A DNA stretch of 64,000 nucleotides from contig NZ_JNNO01000017.1 in assembly GCF_000735585.1 (NCBI RefSeq), positions 1 to 64,000 on the forward strand, in the 5' to 3' direction. The DNA comes from Devosia sp. LC5 (GTDB taxonomy: Bacteria > Pseudomonadota > Alphaproteobacteria > Rhizobiales > Devosiaceae). Below are positions 9,499 through 18,849 of the stretch, in pieces; positions within the stretch are counted from its first letter, which is position 1, and each line of letters opens with the position of its first letter. The notes below the pieces were generated by a model. The model saw only the letters and a program-made list of their open reading frames with translations. It did not search any database and was not told the DNA's origin. Made by a program: the position numbers and the translations under genes.

Positions 9499-10529
9499 GA
9501 TGGCCTCGACAGCGCGCGGGCACGGGCGCGTTCGCCGGGGCCCAACCATGGCAGGGTCATCGCGGCGCGATTGGCGTAGCAGGTTTCGATCAGGGCGATG
9601 GCTGGCAATATATCGGCGGCGCTGACGGCGTTCCTGCTGCCATCCAGCGCGGCTTCGATCTGCCTGGCAAAGGCCTGGTGGAAATCATCGCCTTGCGGCG
9701 CCCGCATCTGGGTGTCGGCGGTGTCGCCACCCGACAGAGCGAAGCGGAAATTGCGTGCATCATTCACCGGCCATTCCAGCCAGCCCCCGGCCCCCACGAT
9801 GCGGTAAATATTAGGCTGAGCCCAATCGCGGCTGAGACGGATCTTGGCCTGGAAGCCAGGGTAATCCAACGTGACGAGGCAATTTGCCTCGACGCCGCCG
9901 AACGCGTCGTCCTCATAGGCAATCGTGTCTGGCTCGCCGAGCCACCAGATCAGCAGGTCCAGGCAATGGGTTCCGATATCCTGCAGCACGCCGCCGCCGG
10001 AGGATGCGCGGGAGAAATATCCCGAACCGGAAATGGGCCAGGAAAACGGGCCGCCTTCAAAGCAGGTGACGGCGGAAATCTGGCCCAATAGCCCCGACCG
10101 CACGATATCGCGGATGGCATTGGTCGCCGGGAACTGCCGGCGGACGTGGCCGACGAACAGAAGCCGGTTATTGCGAACAGAAGCCTCGATCATCTGCCGC
10201 GCCTGGGCGCTGCCAATGGCGAGCGGTTTTTCGCACAGCACGTGCTTTCCGGCATTCAAGGTGGCAATGACCTGATCGGCATGGGCCATGGGAGGGGATG
10301 CCACGATCAGCAGATCGGCGGGCAAGGCCAATAGGTCGTCGAAAGTTTGGGACACCTCGGTGCCACCAACCAGGCCGGCAAAGGCGTGAGCCTGTGCGGC
10401 GTTGGGATCAAAGGCCGTTATGCGGCCAATCCGGCCCTTTTGCTGCAGGATGGCGAGGGCGGGCGCGTAATAGAGCGTGCTGACGGCGCCGCATCCGGCG
10501 ATGGCGATGTTTGCCGGTGTTGTGATCAT
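9495..10529 (-). CDS. Gfo/Idh/MocA family oxidoreductase
   Basis: NAD(P)-dependent sugar oxidoreductase of 344 residues. N-terminal Rossmann domain with AIAGCGAVSTLYYAPAL near residues 8-24; the family hallmark EKPLA (VLCEKPLAIGS) near residue 95; C-terminal alpha/beta domain with GGVLQDIGTHCLDLLIWWLG, whose D-x3-H pattern carries the catalytic histidine. Likely an oxidation or reduction step in making an unusual sugar for the surface polysaccharide. Start ATG 10527-10529 overlaps the upstream glycosyltransferase stop by 4 bases; the longer open frame to 10904 is a shadow of that gene. Confidence 0.93.
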   Translation of the reverse strand: MITTPANIAIAGCGAVSTLYYAPALAILQQKGRIGRITAFDPNAAQAHAFAGLVGGTEVSQTFDDLLALPADLLIVASPPMAHADQVIATLNAGKHVLCEKPLAIGSAQARQMIEASVRNNRLLFVGHVRRQFPATNAIRDIVRSGLLGQISAVTCFEGGPFSWPISGSGYFSRASSGGGVLQDIGTHCLDLLIWWLGEPDTIAYEDDAFGGVEANCLVTLDYPGFQAKIRLSRDWAQPNIYRIVGAGGWLEWPVNDARNFRFALSGGDTADTQMRAPQGDDFHQAFARQIEAALDGSRNAVSAADILPAIALIETCYANRAAMTLPWLGPGERARARALSRPS

Positions 10530-11524
10530 GGTTGGGGCGCTCCCACCAGGGTTCGGGCCATGATTTTGATGGCGGGCCAGACAATGGATGGCGAGGCGTC
10601 GAGGCGGATGGCTTGCCAGAGCTGGGCGCGCGCAGCCGGTATATCGCCCAGGCGCAGCATGCGATCTGCCATGCCAAGCGAGGCGCGGGCATAGGTTCGC
10701 TTTGCCAAGGGTATGACGGCCTGCCGTGTTGCCGGCGGGAGATAGCCGGCAAAAATCTCGATGGCCTGGCGGGTATAGGCCATGTCGTCGCCCGAGCGAA
10801 TGTGGCGGCCGGTATTGGATTGCAGATGCATGCGGTATTTTGCGAGCGGCCGGGGCTCGTACCAGACGGGATAACGGGCGGCGATGCGAACCCACATTTC
10901 CCAATCCTCGCTGCAGGCGAGACGCTGATCAAAGCCCCCGAGCGCGACATACACGCTGCGGCGCACGACGATGGACGGCGTCATGATGCGCTGCTCCCGC
11001 GCCAGCCGCGCCAGCTGGTCGGGCAGCGGGCCGGCATGGTCCTCTTCCTGCTCGGTCATGCCGAGATCGCGGCCGTCGTCATCGATGAAGCGGGTCCGGC
11101 AGAATGCCGCGCCAATTTCGGGCACGGCGTGGAAGCCATGCTCCAGCGCTTCGTAGAAACCCGGTTCGACCAGATCGTCGCCATGCAGCAAATGCACCAC
11201 CTGCCCGCGGGCCCGCTGAAGGCAAGTGTGGAAATTGGCGATGTGACCGACATTGCGCAACTGGCGGGTGAATTGAACCCGGCCATTGCCAAGCCCGGCA
11301 ACAATGGCGGCAGGGTCGTCCCGGCTGGAGGCGTCGTCGATGACTTCGATCTGCATCCGCTCGGGTCCCTGATCCTGCGCCAGTACGCTCGTCAGGGTTT
11401 GCCTGAGATAATCGCCGCTGTTGAAAGTGGGGATCATCACCGACCAGAACGGAACAGGCTGGTCGGACGGAGGCCGGCTCACGGCATCACGATGGCGCAT
11501 ATCGAGGATGGGAGCGCGGCTCAT
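10526..11524 (-). CDS. Family 2 glycosyltransferase
   Basis: 332-residue GT-A glycosyltransferase. FWSVMIPTFNSGDYLRQTL near residue 25 is the nucleotide-binding strand; the DDAS motif follows; the usual DxD has the form LLHGDDLVEP. Near residues 205-215 the acceptor motif CSEDWEMWVRIA is typical of GT2 proteins in exopolysaccharide clusters. Start ATG 11522-11524 (MSRAP) gives the 4-base overlap with the upstream gene; the frame upstream of it is arginine-rich shadow sequence. Confidence 0.92.
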   Translation of the reverse strand: MSRAPILDMRHRDAVSRPPSDQPVPFWSVMIPTFNSGDYLRQTLTSVLAQDQGPERMQIEVIDDASSRDDPAAIVAGLGNGRVQFTRQLRNVGHIANFHTCLQRARGQVVHLLHGDDLVEPGFYEALEHGFHAVPEIGAAFCRTRFIDDDGRDLGMTEQEEDHAGPLPDQLARLAREQRIMTPSIVVRRSVYVALGGFDQRLACSEDWEMWVRIAARYPVWYEPRPLAKYRMHLQSNTGRHIRSGDDMAYTRQAIEIFAGYLPPATRQAVIPLAKRTYARASLGMADRMLRLGDIPAARAQLWQAIRLDASPSIVWPAIKIMARTLVGAPQP

Positions 11525-12438
11525 CGAAGCACCGAGGCTTTGGCGAGCCGCAGGCCGAGCCGGCCGAATGCGCCCCATGGCACGGCACGACCTACGCCGC
11601 CGCCGCGAAGGGCATAGGCGAAGGCCCGCCGCGATAGCTGCGGCTGGCCCTTGTCCAGATAATCCTCGGCCCAATCGTAGAACAACCGTGAGCATCCGGC
11701 GCGGGCCATGTCGTGATATTGGCCCCCAAGGCATCGATCCATGCTGGTGAGGAAGGCGAAGGTGCTGTCGAGTTTGCTGGACTCCGATTGCGGGCTGAAC
11801 ATGCCGCCTTCATGCAGCCGGTAGAGCGCAACCGGCTCTGGATCGAACGCCAATGGGCCCGAAATGGCGCAGAGGATATAGAGCGGCCAATCGGTGCGTG
11901 GGAAGAAACCGTGATACCAGGCCGGTATCGTGCGGATCGGGGCGAGGCGCAGCATTCCCGCAGCCGTCGCATAGGGATTGCCATGCCAGATCTGCGCCAG
12001 ATCGACGCGGCGGGCTTGGGTTTGGGCCGTCCAGAGGGTGTCGGTCGGCGCCCTGTCCCGGATGATCCTGGCATTGAAGAAATGGCCGGCGCAGTCGGGA
12101 TTGTTCAGCAGGAAATCGGCCTGCCGCTGCAGTTTGTCCGTGGCCGTCCAGCAATCGTCGCCGTCAAGCAGGGCGACGAACTCGCCTTGGGCAGCGTGCA
12201 GGCCGCGGGCCACGGTTTCGTTGCTGCGCAGATTGGTGTCCGAGAGGATCAGACGGATGCGGTCGGGGAAGCGGGCTGCATAGTCCTCGACGATTGCTCT
12301 TGTGCCATCGGTGGAGGCGTCCTCGCTGACGATGATCTCGACGTCGAAATTTGTTTGCTGGGCAAGTGCGCTATCGATGGCCGCAGCGATGAAGCCGGCG
12401 TGATTGTAGGTGACGATGAGCGCGGTCACGAGCGTCAT
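11521..12438 (-). CDS. Family 2 glycosyltransferase
   Basis: 305-residue GT2. TALIVTYNHAGFIAAAIDSAL at the N-terminus, IIVSEDASTDGTR near residues 37-49 (ED in place of the more common DD), and DxD as LLDGDDCWTATDK near residue 95. The C-terminal third holds a conserved-looking FFPRTDWPLYI segment. I choose ATG 12436-12438 over the ATG nine bases upstream because it overlaps the preceding stop by 4 bases. Same operon as its neighbours; sugar specificity unknown. Confidence 0.92.
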   Translation of the reverse strand: MTLVTALIVTYNHAGFIAAAIDSALAQQTNFDVEIIVSEDASTDGTRAIVEDYAARFPDRIRLILSDTNLRSNETVARGLHAAQGEFVALLDGDDCWTATDKLQRQADFLLNNPDCAGHFFNARIIRDRAPTDTLWTAQTQARRVDLAQIWHGNPYATAAGMLRLAPIRTIPAWYHGFFPRTDWPLYILCAISGPLAFDPEPVALYRLHEGGMFSPQSESSKLDSTFAFLTSMDRCLGGQYHDMARAGCSRLFYDWAEDYLDKGQPQLSRRAFAYALRGGGVGRAVPWGAFGRLGLRLAKASVLR

Positions 12439-13337
12439 TGCCGCCACCGGCGAATGGAGCGCTCAACGCGGCGCGTCGCCCGCTTGGCGCGCAGATAGGC
12501 AAGGTCGGCGCTGCGCTGCAGGCCGGGTGGGGCATAGGGCGCCCGCGCGAGCCGCAAGGCCCGCCTCAGGGCCGTTTTGCCACCCAGATATTGCGCGACC
12601 CAATCGAGAAAAGCAGCGCGGGAGCGATGCTCGGCATGGCGCTGATATTGCCCGGACTTGCTCGCCTCGGCGGACACGGAGTGCTCGTGCTGGCGATATC
12701 GCGACAGGCAGCGGTCGTGAATGAAGACCGGATAGCGCAGGAACAGCTTGGTCCAGAGCGTCTGGTCTTCGTAGAGGGTGAATTGCTCTTCGAAGCCTCC
12801 GGTTTCGGCAATGGCGGAGCGGCGGATCAGTACGGCGCAGGTGCAGGGCACATGCCAATCGAGCGACAGGATGACTTTGGAGACCAGTGCCGGCGGCCTA
12901 TGCAGGCGGTTGGCCTGCCGCTGCATCGGTTCGACCCAGCGCCAGGGCCGCTCCCCGTCGCGCCACCATAGCGTGGGACCATAAACCATCGCAGCTTCGG
13001 GATGGGCATCCAGCAGGGCAAGTTCGGTTGCGAGCTTTTGCGGCTCGTAAAGATCGTCGGCATCGAGAAAGGCGACGAACTCGCCCCTGGCCTGTGCGAG
13101 GCCGGCATTGCGTGCAGCGGCGGCGCCGTGCCGCGCATTGGCGGGCCGCGAGACCGTGCGGATGCGGGCATCGCCGGTGGCCGCGGCGGCGGCGATTGCC
13201 GGGCTGGCATCGGTCGAGCCGTCATCGATCAGCAGGAGCTCCCAGTCGGTCTCGGTCTGGGCCAGGACGCTCGCAATGGCCGCCAGCAGGAAGCGCTCGG
13301 CGTTCAGGACCGGGGTGATGATGGAGACCTTTGGCAT
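12435..13337 (-). CDS. Family 2 glycosyltransferase
   Basis: 300-residue GT2 with KVSIITPVLNAERFLLAAI at residues 3-21, LLIDDGSTDASP near residue 36, the AARNAGLAQARGEFVAFLDADD stretch (here split: AARNAGLA, FLDADDLYEP) around residues 75-100 containing DxD, and YEDQTLWTKLF near 190 as acceptor motif. Arginine-rich C-terminus. It begins directly after the stop of the neighbouring GT2 gene, with no gap. Confidence 0.92.
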   Translation of the reverse strand: MPKVSIITPVLNAERFLLAAIASVLAQTETDWELLLIDDGSTDASPAIAAAAATGDARIRTVSRPANARHGAAAARNAGLAQARGEFVAFLDADDLYEPQKLATELALLDAHPEAAMVYGPTLWWRDGERPWRWVEPMQRQANRLHRPPALVSKVILSLDWHVPCTCAVLIRRSAIAETGGFEEQFTLYEDQTLWTKLFLRYPVFIHDRCLSRYRQHEHSVSAEASKSGQYQRHAEHRSRAAFLDWVAQYLGGKTALRRALRLARAPYAPPGLQRSADLAYLRAKRATRRVERSIRRWRQ

Positions 13338-14207
13338 CTAGCGGGCCCTCAGCCAGGAGGGGCGGCGAGGCTTGATCATGGCCCAGCACGTTTGGGCCCC
13401 CAGGCGAGCAATCTGAGCGAGCACGTTCAATTGTGCCGGTGCGCGGCGAACAACATATCCGGCGAACCAGAGGAGGAATGCCAGATGCGCCCGGGCATCG
13501 CCGCCGCTGCCGGCAGATTTGGCCGAGAAACTCTCCTTGTGCTGGCGATAATGGGCCCAATTGCGCGAGGAAATGTAGGCCGGCGCCTCCAGCAGGGCCT
13601 TGGCGAAAAATACCTGATCCTCGAACATGCCGCGAAACCGGCTCTCAAAGCCCCCCAGATCACGCAGGAAAGTGCTGCGCATCAGCGCATTGCAGGTCGT
13701 GGGCGTCTGGCTCCGGTTTTCCAGCAGGATAGTCAGCAGGCCGGGCGGCACCACGATGCGGTCCGGCGCGGTGCCGAGATCGTAGAAGAAGTCATCGGCC
13801 GCCTGGCCGGTTCGCCAGGAATGCCAGATCAGGGTGCGGCCATAGATCATCTGGGCGTCGGGGTGGCGGTCTAGCAACGCCACCTGTTCGGCCAGCTTGT
13901 GCGGCAGCCAGATGTCGTCGCAATCGAGAAACCCGATCAGCGGGGCCCGGGCAGCGGCGATGCCCAGATTGCGCGTGGCGCTCATGCCGTGATTGGCCCT
14001 ATCGGGATGGGCAATACTGCGGATGCGGGTGGGGTGGCGATCGGCGTAATCGCGGGCGATTTCGAGGCCGCGGTCGCTGGAGCCGTCGTCGGCGATGATC
14101 AATTCCCAATCGGGGAAGCTCTGCGCCACCACGCTGTCGATCGCCTCGGCCAGATAGCGGTCGCCATTATAGACGATGATGATGGCGGTGACCCGGGGCT
14201 CAACCAT
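13338..14207 (-). CDS. Family 2 glycosyltransferase
   Basis: 289-residue GT2. VTAIIIVYNGDRYLAEAI, then IIADDGSSDRG near residue 40 and DxD as FLDCDDIWLPHKL near 95. FEDQVFFAKALL near 185 is the acceptor-side motif. The next 60 residues resemble those of the adjacent GT2 at 12435 in layout, so the two may be old duplicates. Overlaps the deacetylase gene by 8 bases. Confidence 0.92.
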   Translation of the reverse strand: MVEPRVTAIIIVYNGDRYLAEAIDSVVAQSFPDWELIIADDGSSDRGLEIARDYADRHPTRIRSIAHPDRANHGMSATRNLGIAAARAPLIGFLDCDDIWLPHKLAEQVALLDRHPDAQMIYGRTLIWHSWRTGQAADDFFYDLGTAPDRIVVPPGLLTILLENRSQTPTTCNALMRSTFLRDLGGFESRFRGMFEDQVFFAKALLEAPAYISSRNWAHYRQHKESFSAKSAGSGGDARAHLAFLLWFAGYVVRRAPAQLNVLAQIARLGAQTCWAMIKPRRPSWLRAR

Positions 14208-15159
14208 GACTGGCGATCAGACGTTCGAAACTGGCGGTGTCGAGATTGCCGATGGCGACACGCGGCAGGGCAAAGCGATCGGCGCGGCGTCTTATGGCAT
14301 CCGCAACCGTCGTACAGGCAAACTGCACGCCGCTTGATCGCGCTGCGGCCAGTGTCTCCTTGTTGTAATCGCCGAACGGAAAAGCGAGCCCCTGGGGTTC
14401 GATGCCGAGTGTTTCCACGATCCAATTGCTGCTGCGGCTGATTTCCTCGGCCTGTGCTGGCGCAGCTAGATGGGGCAGCGATGGATGACTCATGGTGTGG
14501 GCGCCGAAGTCGAGAACGCCCGGCTGAGAAAACGCCCGCAACTGTTCCTCGGTCATGCAGCGATCGCTGGCGGGGGCATCAGCGGGAATGCCGGCCCATG
14601 CCACCAGGGTGGCAAGGTGCCCTGCCCGCTCGGTGTCGCCCATGAATTTGAGAGCGGCCCAGACTTCGTCGTGGACCTTGCGGCGTGTGTCGGTTCGTAC
14701 ATCCCAGGCTAGACTCTTGCCGTCGTGGTCCAGCGTCAATTGCGCCGGCAGGTCCGGCGTTGCCAGGAAAATCCGGGTCAGGGTGTCCCACCAGAAACCG
14801 CCAGGCTGGCCGACAAAAGCGGGCGGCAGGAAAACGGTGGCCGGACAGGTATAGCGCGCCAGCAAAGGCTTGGCATTGTCCAGCAGGTCGACATAGCCAT
14901 CGTCGAAAGTGATGGCGGCAGCGCGGGGCGCGGATTGTCCCCGCTCGAGGCGCTCCACCAGCCAGGACAGGGGGACGATGTCGCGCCTGGCACGCAGAAT
15001 CTGGAGCTGCATCGCGAACCGGTCCGGCGATACGGCCAGCTCCCAAGGGTCGTGGTCGAGATCGGCAATGCGGTGGTACATCAGGATCAGCGGGCGCTCG
15101 CCGCCCAGCAGGCGACGGACAGTCCGCGCCATTCCGCCCAATGTGCTGCGGGCGCTCAT
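14200..15159 (-). CDS. Polysaccharide deacetylase (CE4 / NodB fold)
   Basis: 319-residue carbohydrate esterase family 4 protein. Motif 1 TFDDGY (near residue 90) supplies the catalytic base and a metal-binding aspartate; motif 2 HTMSHPSL (near residue 220) supplies the two metal-binding histidines; AFPFG further on is the substrate groove motif. The N-terminal LILMYHRI is typical of the large deacetylases in exopolysaccharide clusters. No signal peptide is visible, so it may act on a lipid-linked intermediate on the cytoplasmic side. Likely removes N- or O-acetyl groups from the polymer. Overlaps the GT2-methyltransferase gene by 4 bases. Confidence 0.93.
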   Translation of the reverse strand: MSARSTLGGMARTVRRLLGGERPLILMYHRIADLDHDPWELAVSPDRFAMQLQILRARRDIVPLSWLVERLERGQSAPRAAAITFDDGYVDLLDNAKPLLARYTCPATVFLPPAFVGQPGGFWWDTLTRIFLATPDLPAQLTLDHDGKSLAWDVRTDTRRKVHDEVWAALKFMGDTERAGHLATLVAWAGIPADAPASDRCMTEEQLRAFSQPGVLDFGAHTMSHPSLPHLAAPAQAEEISRSSNWIVETLGIEPQGLAFPFGDYNKETLAAARSSGVQFACTTVADAIRRRADRFALPRVAIGNLDTASFERLIASHG

Positions 15160-16715
15160 AGCGCCTTCCTGGCACTGGCCGCGACGATGACCGGGCAGAG
15201 CGGGTCATCCACATCGAGGTCCTGGGGGCGCATTTCGTGCTCGGCAAAGCCATAGAGAAAGGCCGATGCCGCAAGGACGTTGCCATAGGCGTTGACGGCA
15301 ATGTCACTAGCGGCGAACCGCGTTTCCAGCAGCTTGCGCAGCCCGGCCGGCGAGATGGCCCAATACCAGATCGTATTCCACTCACCCTTATCGATCGAGG
15401 TGATCCAGGGAACGGTGACGAGGACGGAGCCGCCGGGCTTCAATGCCTTCCAGATCGTCGCGATGGCTGCGGGCATGTCGAAGATCAGGTGCAGCGTCTG
15501 GGTGAGGACGATGCAGTCGAAGGTGTCGTCTGGCAGGTTATGTACGCCGGATATGTCCCCGACATAGGTTACCCCGGGCTGCCCGGCGAAGCGGTGAAAT
15601 GCCTGTGCTGACACTACACGATCGCCGCCGAACTGGACGGTGTATGAGGTATCGCCGATTTCCAGCACATGCCCGTGGATCAGTTGCGCATGGCGCGCCA
15701 GAAAGTCCTCGACATAATGCCGATCGAGCGGCTTGCCGCGATCATAGCCAAATTCGGTACTGACCCGTTCGGTGCCGAGCCCCGAAAAGGGGCCACGCGC
15801 AGCCGGACTATCGCGCTTGGTCCGGCGCCGCATGAAGCGCCGGAGATCGGAGCCAATGAGCCGGCTTGCCGCGCCGGGAAACGGCAGCATGAACGAAGCG
15901 GTCTGGGAGAGTGATTTGCCCACCCGCCGGCCTGACCTGACGGAGGCTTTGAGGCGGTTTAGTTGCGCTGAACCATAATAGTCGAACCAATAGCGCAGGC
16001 CACGCTGCCGGGCCGCTTTCCAGAGCGGGTTGGTGCCGGCAATTGCCTTCTGCTTGTTCAGCACAAGGCGGACCGCCTTGTTCATGCGGGCGAGGTCGGA
16101 CGACATGTTGCTGTCGTGCTGGCGATATTCGGCCAGCACTTCGGGGCCGCAACTGACGGCATGGTCACGCGCCATGCGCAGATAGACGTCATAGTCTTCG
16201 CAGGCCGGCAGCGCGGTGTCGAAGCCGCCAATGGCGGCCAGCAGATCCCGCCGGTAGAGTACGGTTCCATGCATGCCGATGCAGTTCTGCGTCAGCAATG
16301 TCTGGTAAGGGTCCCTTCCGATCGGACGCAACGCGCATTCCTTGCGCCAGTCGGGCTCGGTGCCGAATAGCCGGTAGGCGCCATAGACGAAGCCGCAATC
16401 GGGGTGCGCTTCGATGCGGCGGACCAGCGTTTCGAGGGCAATTTCGGTGAGACGATCATCGGCATCGAGGAACAGGATATAGCGGCCATGCGCGGCCCTG
16501 AGCCCGGTGTTGCGCGCCGCAGACAGGCCCTGATTGGGCTGGTGGATGATCTCCACGCCGGCAAATTCGGAGACGACCGTTTCGGGGTGGTCGCCGGAAC
16601 CATCGTCGACAACGATGATTTCACCGGCGGAACGGGTCTGCGCACGGATACTCTGAAGGGCCTCTCCCAGATATCTGGCGTGGTTATAGGTGGTGACGAT
16701 GACGGAAACCTTCAT
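15156..16715 (-). CDS. Bifunctional GT2 glycosyltransferase - SAM methyltransferase
   Basis: 519-residue fusion. Residues 1-about 240 are a GT2 domain: VSVIVTTYNHARYLGEAL, IIVVDDGSGDHP, FLDADDRLTE with DxD, and acceptor motif ACEDYDVYLRMA. Residues from about 330 onward look like a class I methyltransferase: VLEIGDTSYT (motif I, atypical for lacking GxGxG), YVGDIS, and the strand 4-5 pattern TFDCIVLTQTLHLI followed by LKPGGSVLVTVPW. The linker (about 240-320) is basic. Such a fusion could add a sugar and methylate it, or cap the chain. Start ATG 16713-16715 overlaps the Wzt gene stop by 4 bases; 17 codons of the longer frame are dropped. Confidence 0.9.
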   Translation of the reverse strand: MKVSVIVTTYNHARYLGEALQSIRAQTRSAGEIIVVDDGSGDHPETVVSEFAGVEIIHQPNQGLSAARNTGLRAAHGRYILFLDADDRLTEIALETLVRRIEAHPDCGFVYGAYRLFGTEPDWRKECALRPIGRDPYQTLLTQNCIGMHGTVLYRRDLLAAIGGFDTALPACEDYDVYLRMARDHAVSCGPEVLAEYRQHDSNMSSDLARMNKAVRLVLNKQKAIAGTNPLWKAARQRGLRYWFDYYGSAQLNRLKASVRSGRRVGKSLSQTASFMLPFPGAASRLIGSDLRRFMRRRTKRDSPAARGPFSGLGTERVSTEFGYDRGKPLDRHYVEDFLARHAQLIHGHVLEIGDTSYTVQFGGDRVVSAQAFHRFAGQPGVTYVGDISGVHNLPDDTFDCIVLTQTLHLIFDMPAAIATIWKALKPGGSVLVTVPWITSIDKGEWNTIWYWAISPAGLRKLLETRFAASDIAVNAYGNVLAASAFLYGFAEHEMRPQDLDVDDPLCPVIVAASARKAL

Positions 16716-17962
16716 GTGAGTTTCTCGCTCGTCCAGTCCAGCCGTGGCCGCACGGCGCCCTCCCATTTGCCGTACCAGCCGAAGCGTCCATACGGATTGT
16801 CGAGAATTTCGAAGGTGAGCAGATCGGGGATGGACAGCAGCACTTCGCCCCGGTCGCGCAGCTCCACGGACACCCGATAGGTGCCGTCATTCATGAGATC
16901 ACCGGGCACCACGCACCGCTCGCGTCGGCGGCCGGCTGCCGTTGCGACCGGCTCCTCATTGGGGCCGGCGTCGAAAATCACGACACCGTCCTCGTTGGTT
17001 ACCACGAGGCCCGCATTGAGATGGGCGCCCTCGCGCAGATTGTCGTATTCAAAGCTCATGGCAAAGCTCTGCCGCACATCTATCGGCGCGCCCGGCTCAG
17101 CGCCGACCGCCTCGACCCGGGCATTGCGCAGGCGGATCGAGGCATTGCCCGGCGCTTTGTCCGCATCGGGCCAATCGCGCGCGATCCCGCCGGCAGTGTG
17201 TTCAGTTCCTGCATAACGCGCGATGACGCTGGCGGTCGGCCCATCGGCCGCTATCGTGCCGCGGTCGAGCCATATGGCGCGCCGGCAGATGGCCTGGATG
17301 GCGATGAGGCTATGGCTGATGAAAATCACCGTGCGCCCGTCATGGGCGATGGAGTCCATGCGATTGAGGCATTTCTGCTGGAACTTGTAGTCGCCCACGG
17401 CGAGCACCTCGTCGACCAGCAGGATATCGGTGTCGAGATGGGCGGCCACTGCGAAAGCAAGCCGCATATACATGCCGCTGGAATAGCGTTTCACCGGCGT
17501 ATCAAGGAAGGCCTCGACCCCGGAGAAGTCGATGATCTCGTCAAAATGCCGTTTCACATCGGCCCGATGCATGCCCAGAATGGCGCCGCTGAGATAGACA
17601 TTGTCCCGCCCGCTCAGTTCGGGATGAAAGCCGGTGCCGACTTCCAGCAATGAGCCGATCCGGCCGCGATAATTCACCGACCCCCGCGTCGGTGGCGTTA
17701 TGCGAGACAGGATTTTGAGCAGCGTACTCTTGCCGGCGCCGTTCTCCCCCACCAGGCCGACGACCTCGCCGGGGGCGATTTCGAATGACACGCCCTTGAG
17801 CGCCCAGAAGTCCTCTGCGCCATTGCCCGCGGACTTGCCCCGCTTGCCTGGCAGCATGGAGGCGGCGGTGGCGCCAAGCAGTTCCGCCATGGTCGAGGCC
17901 CCCCCATTGTGGCCTAACCGATAGCGCTTGGCGATGTCACGAGCTTCGATTGCCGGCAGCAT
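16712..17962 (-). CDS. wzt: Polysaccharide ABC exporter ATP-binding protein, Wzt type
   Basis: ATPase of an O-antigen/capsule-type exporter, 416 residues. Walker A GENGAGKST near residues 72-80, the polysaccharide-exporter signature YSSGMYMRLAF in place of LSGGQ, Walker B DILLVDEVLAVGD, and the H-loop ISHS. After about residue 265 a beta-rich C-terminal extension (about 150 residues) matches the position and size of the Wzt carbohydrate-binding domain that reads the cap of the finished chain. The cap modifier could be the methyltransferase fusion encoded next. Partner of the permease at 17972-18808, 9 bases upstream. Confidence 0.96.
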   Translation of the reverse strand: MLPAIEARDIAKRYRLGHNGGASTMAELLGATAASMLPGKRGKSAGNGAEDFWALKGVSFEIAPGEVVGLVGENGAGKSTLLKILSRITPPTRGSVNYRGRIGSLLEVGTGFHPELSGRDNVYLSGAILGMHRADVKRHFDEIIDFSGVEAFLDTPVKRYSSGMYMRLAFAVAAHLDTDILLVDEVLAVGDYKFQQKCLNRMDSIAHDGRTVIFISHSLIAIQAICRRAIWLDRGTIAADGPTASVIARYAGTEHTAGGIARDWPDADKAPGNASIRLRNARVEAVGAEPGAPIDVRQSFAMSFEYDNLREGAHLNAGLVVTNEDGVVIFDAGPNEEPVATAAGRRRERCVVPGDLMNDGTYRVSVELRDRGEVLLSIPDLLTFEILDNPYGRFGWYGKWEGAVRPRLDWTSEKLT

Positions 17963-17971
17963 GAGCGGTTC

Positions 17972-18808
17972 CTAGATGAGATCGGCAAAGCTGCGTTCGA
18001 GCCGCATGAAAACGAAAATACCGCAGGCGAGCAGCACCATAGCCGTGACGGCGGAGACGGCGACAAGCGGCCAGGGATCGGCGGATGAGCCGAGCAGCAC
18101 CCAGCGGAAGCCTTCGACCACGCCGGCCATCGGATTGAGCCCGAGCAGCGGGCGCAGCGCTTCCGGAACCAGACTGGCGGGATAGACCACGGGCGTGGCA
18201 AACAGGCCCAATTGCAGCAGCAGCGGCACGAGATGGCGGACGTCGCGATAGCGCACATTCAGCGCCGCCAGAATGGCACCCAGCCCCAGTGCCGATGCCA
18301 GGGCAATGGCCGTCAAGGGGATCAATAATGGTAGCCGGACACTGGGCACGATGCCGGCCATGGCCAGGACCGGAACCAGGAATGCCAGGGCGATTGCCAG
18401 ATCGAGCAGAGGCGACAGGATCGCGGACAGCGGCAGCGACAGGCGCGGAAAATAGACTTTCTCGATCAGCGAAGCATTGTTGATGGCGCTGTTGGCGGCG
18501 TTGGTAAGGGCCTGGGAAAAGTAGTTCCAGGCGGTCAGCGCGCAGATGCTGAACGCCCAATAGGGCTGCCCATCGGAGGCAACCTTGACCAGGGTGCCGA
18601 AAATCAAGGTGAAGACGACCATGGTGAAAAACGGCGGCACCAGCGCCCAGGCCGCGCCGAAGAAGGTCTGACGATAGCGTACCTTGATGTCGCGCCAGAC
18701 CAGGAAGGCCACGAGATCGCGATTGGCCCATACTTCGCCCAGATAGGCGAGAATCGAACCCCGGTCCGGCGTGATGAGCGTGGCGTGCCGATCAGGCTGT
18801 TCTGACAT
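17972..18808 (-). CDS. wzm: Polysaccharide ABC exporter permease, Wzm type
   Basis: 278-residue ABC-2 family inner-membrane protein with about six transmembrane stretches. The N-terminal amphipathic segment and LVWRDIKVRYRQTFFGAAWA are hallmarks of polysaccharide exporter permeases; IEKVYFPRLSLPLSAI and the loop RYRDVRHLVP are also family typical. With Wzt it carries the undecaprenyl-linked polymer to the periplasm. It follows the epimerase gene by 41 bases. Confidence 0.96.
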   Translation of the reverse strand: MSEQPDRHATLITPDRGSILAYLGEVWANRDLVAFLVWRDIKVRYRQTFFGAAWALVPPFFTMVVFTLIFGTLVKVASDGQPYWAFSICALTAWNYFSQALTNAANSAINNASLIEKVYFPRLSLPLSAILSPLLDLAIALAFLVPVLAMAGIVPSVRLPLLIPLTAIALASALGLGAILAALNVRYRDVRHLVPLLLQLGLFATPVVYPASLVPEALRPLLGLNPMAGVVEGFRWVLLGSSADPWPLVAVSAVTAMVLLACGIFVFMRLERSFADLI

Positions 18809-18849
18809 CAGGGCTCCAGCAGATGTTGGCCAGCGACCATTTCAATCGA

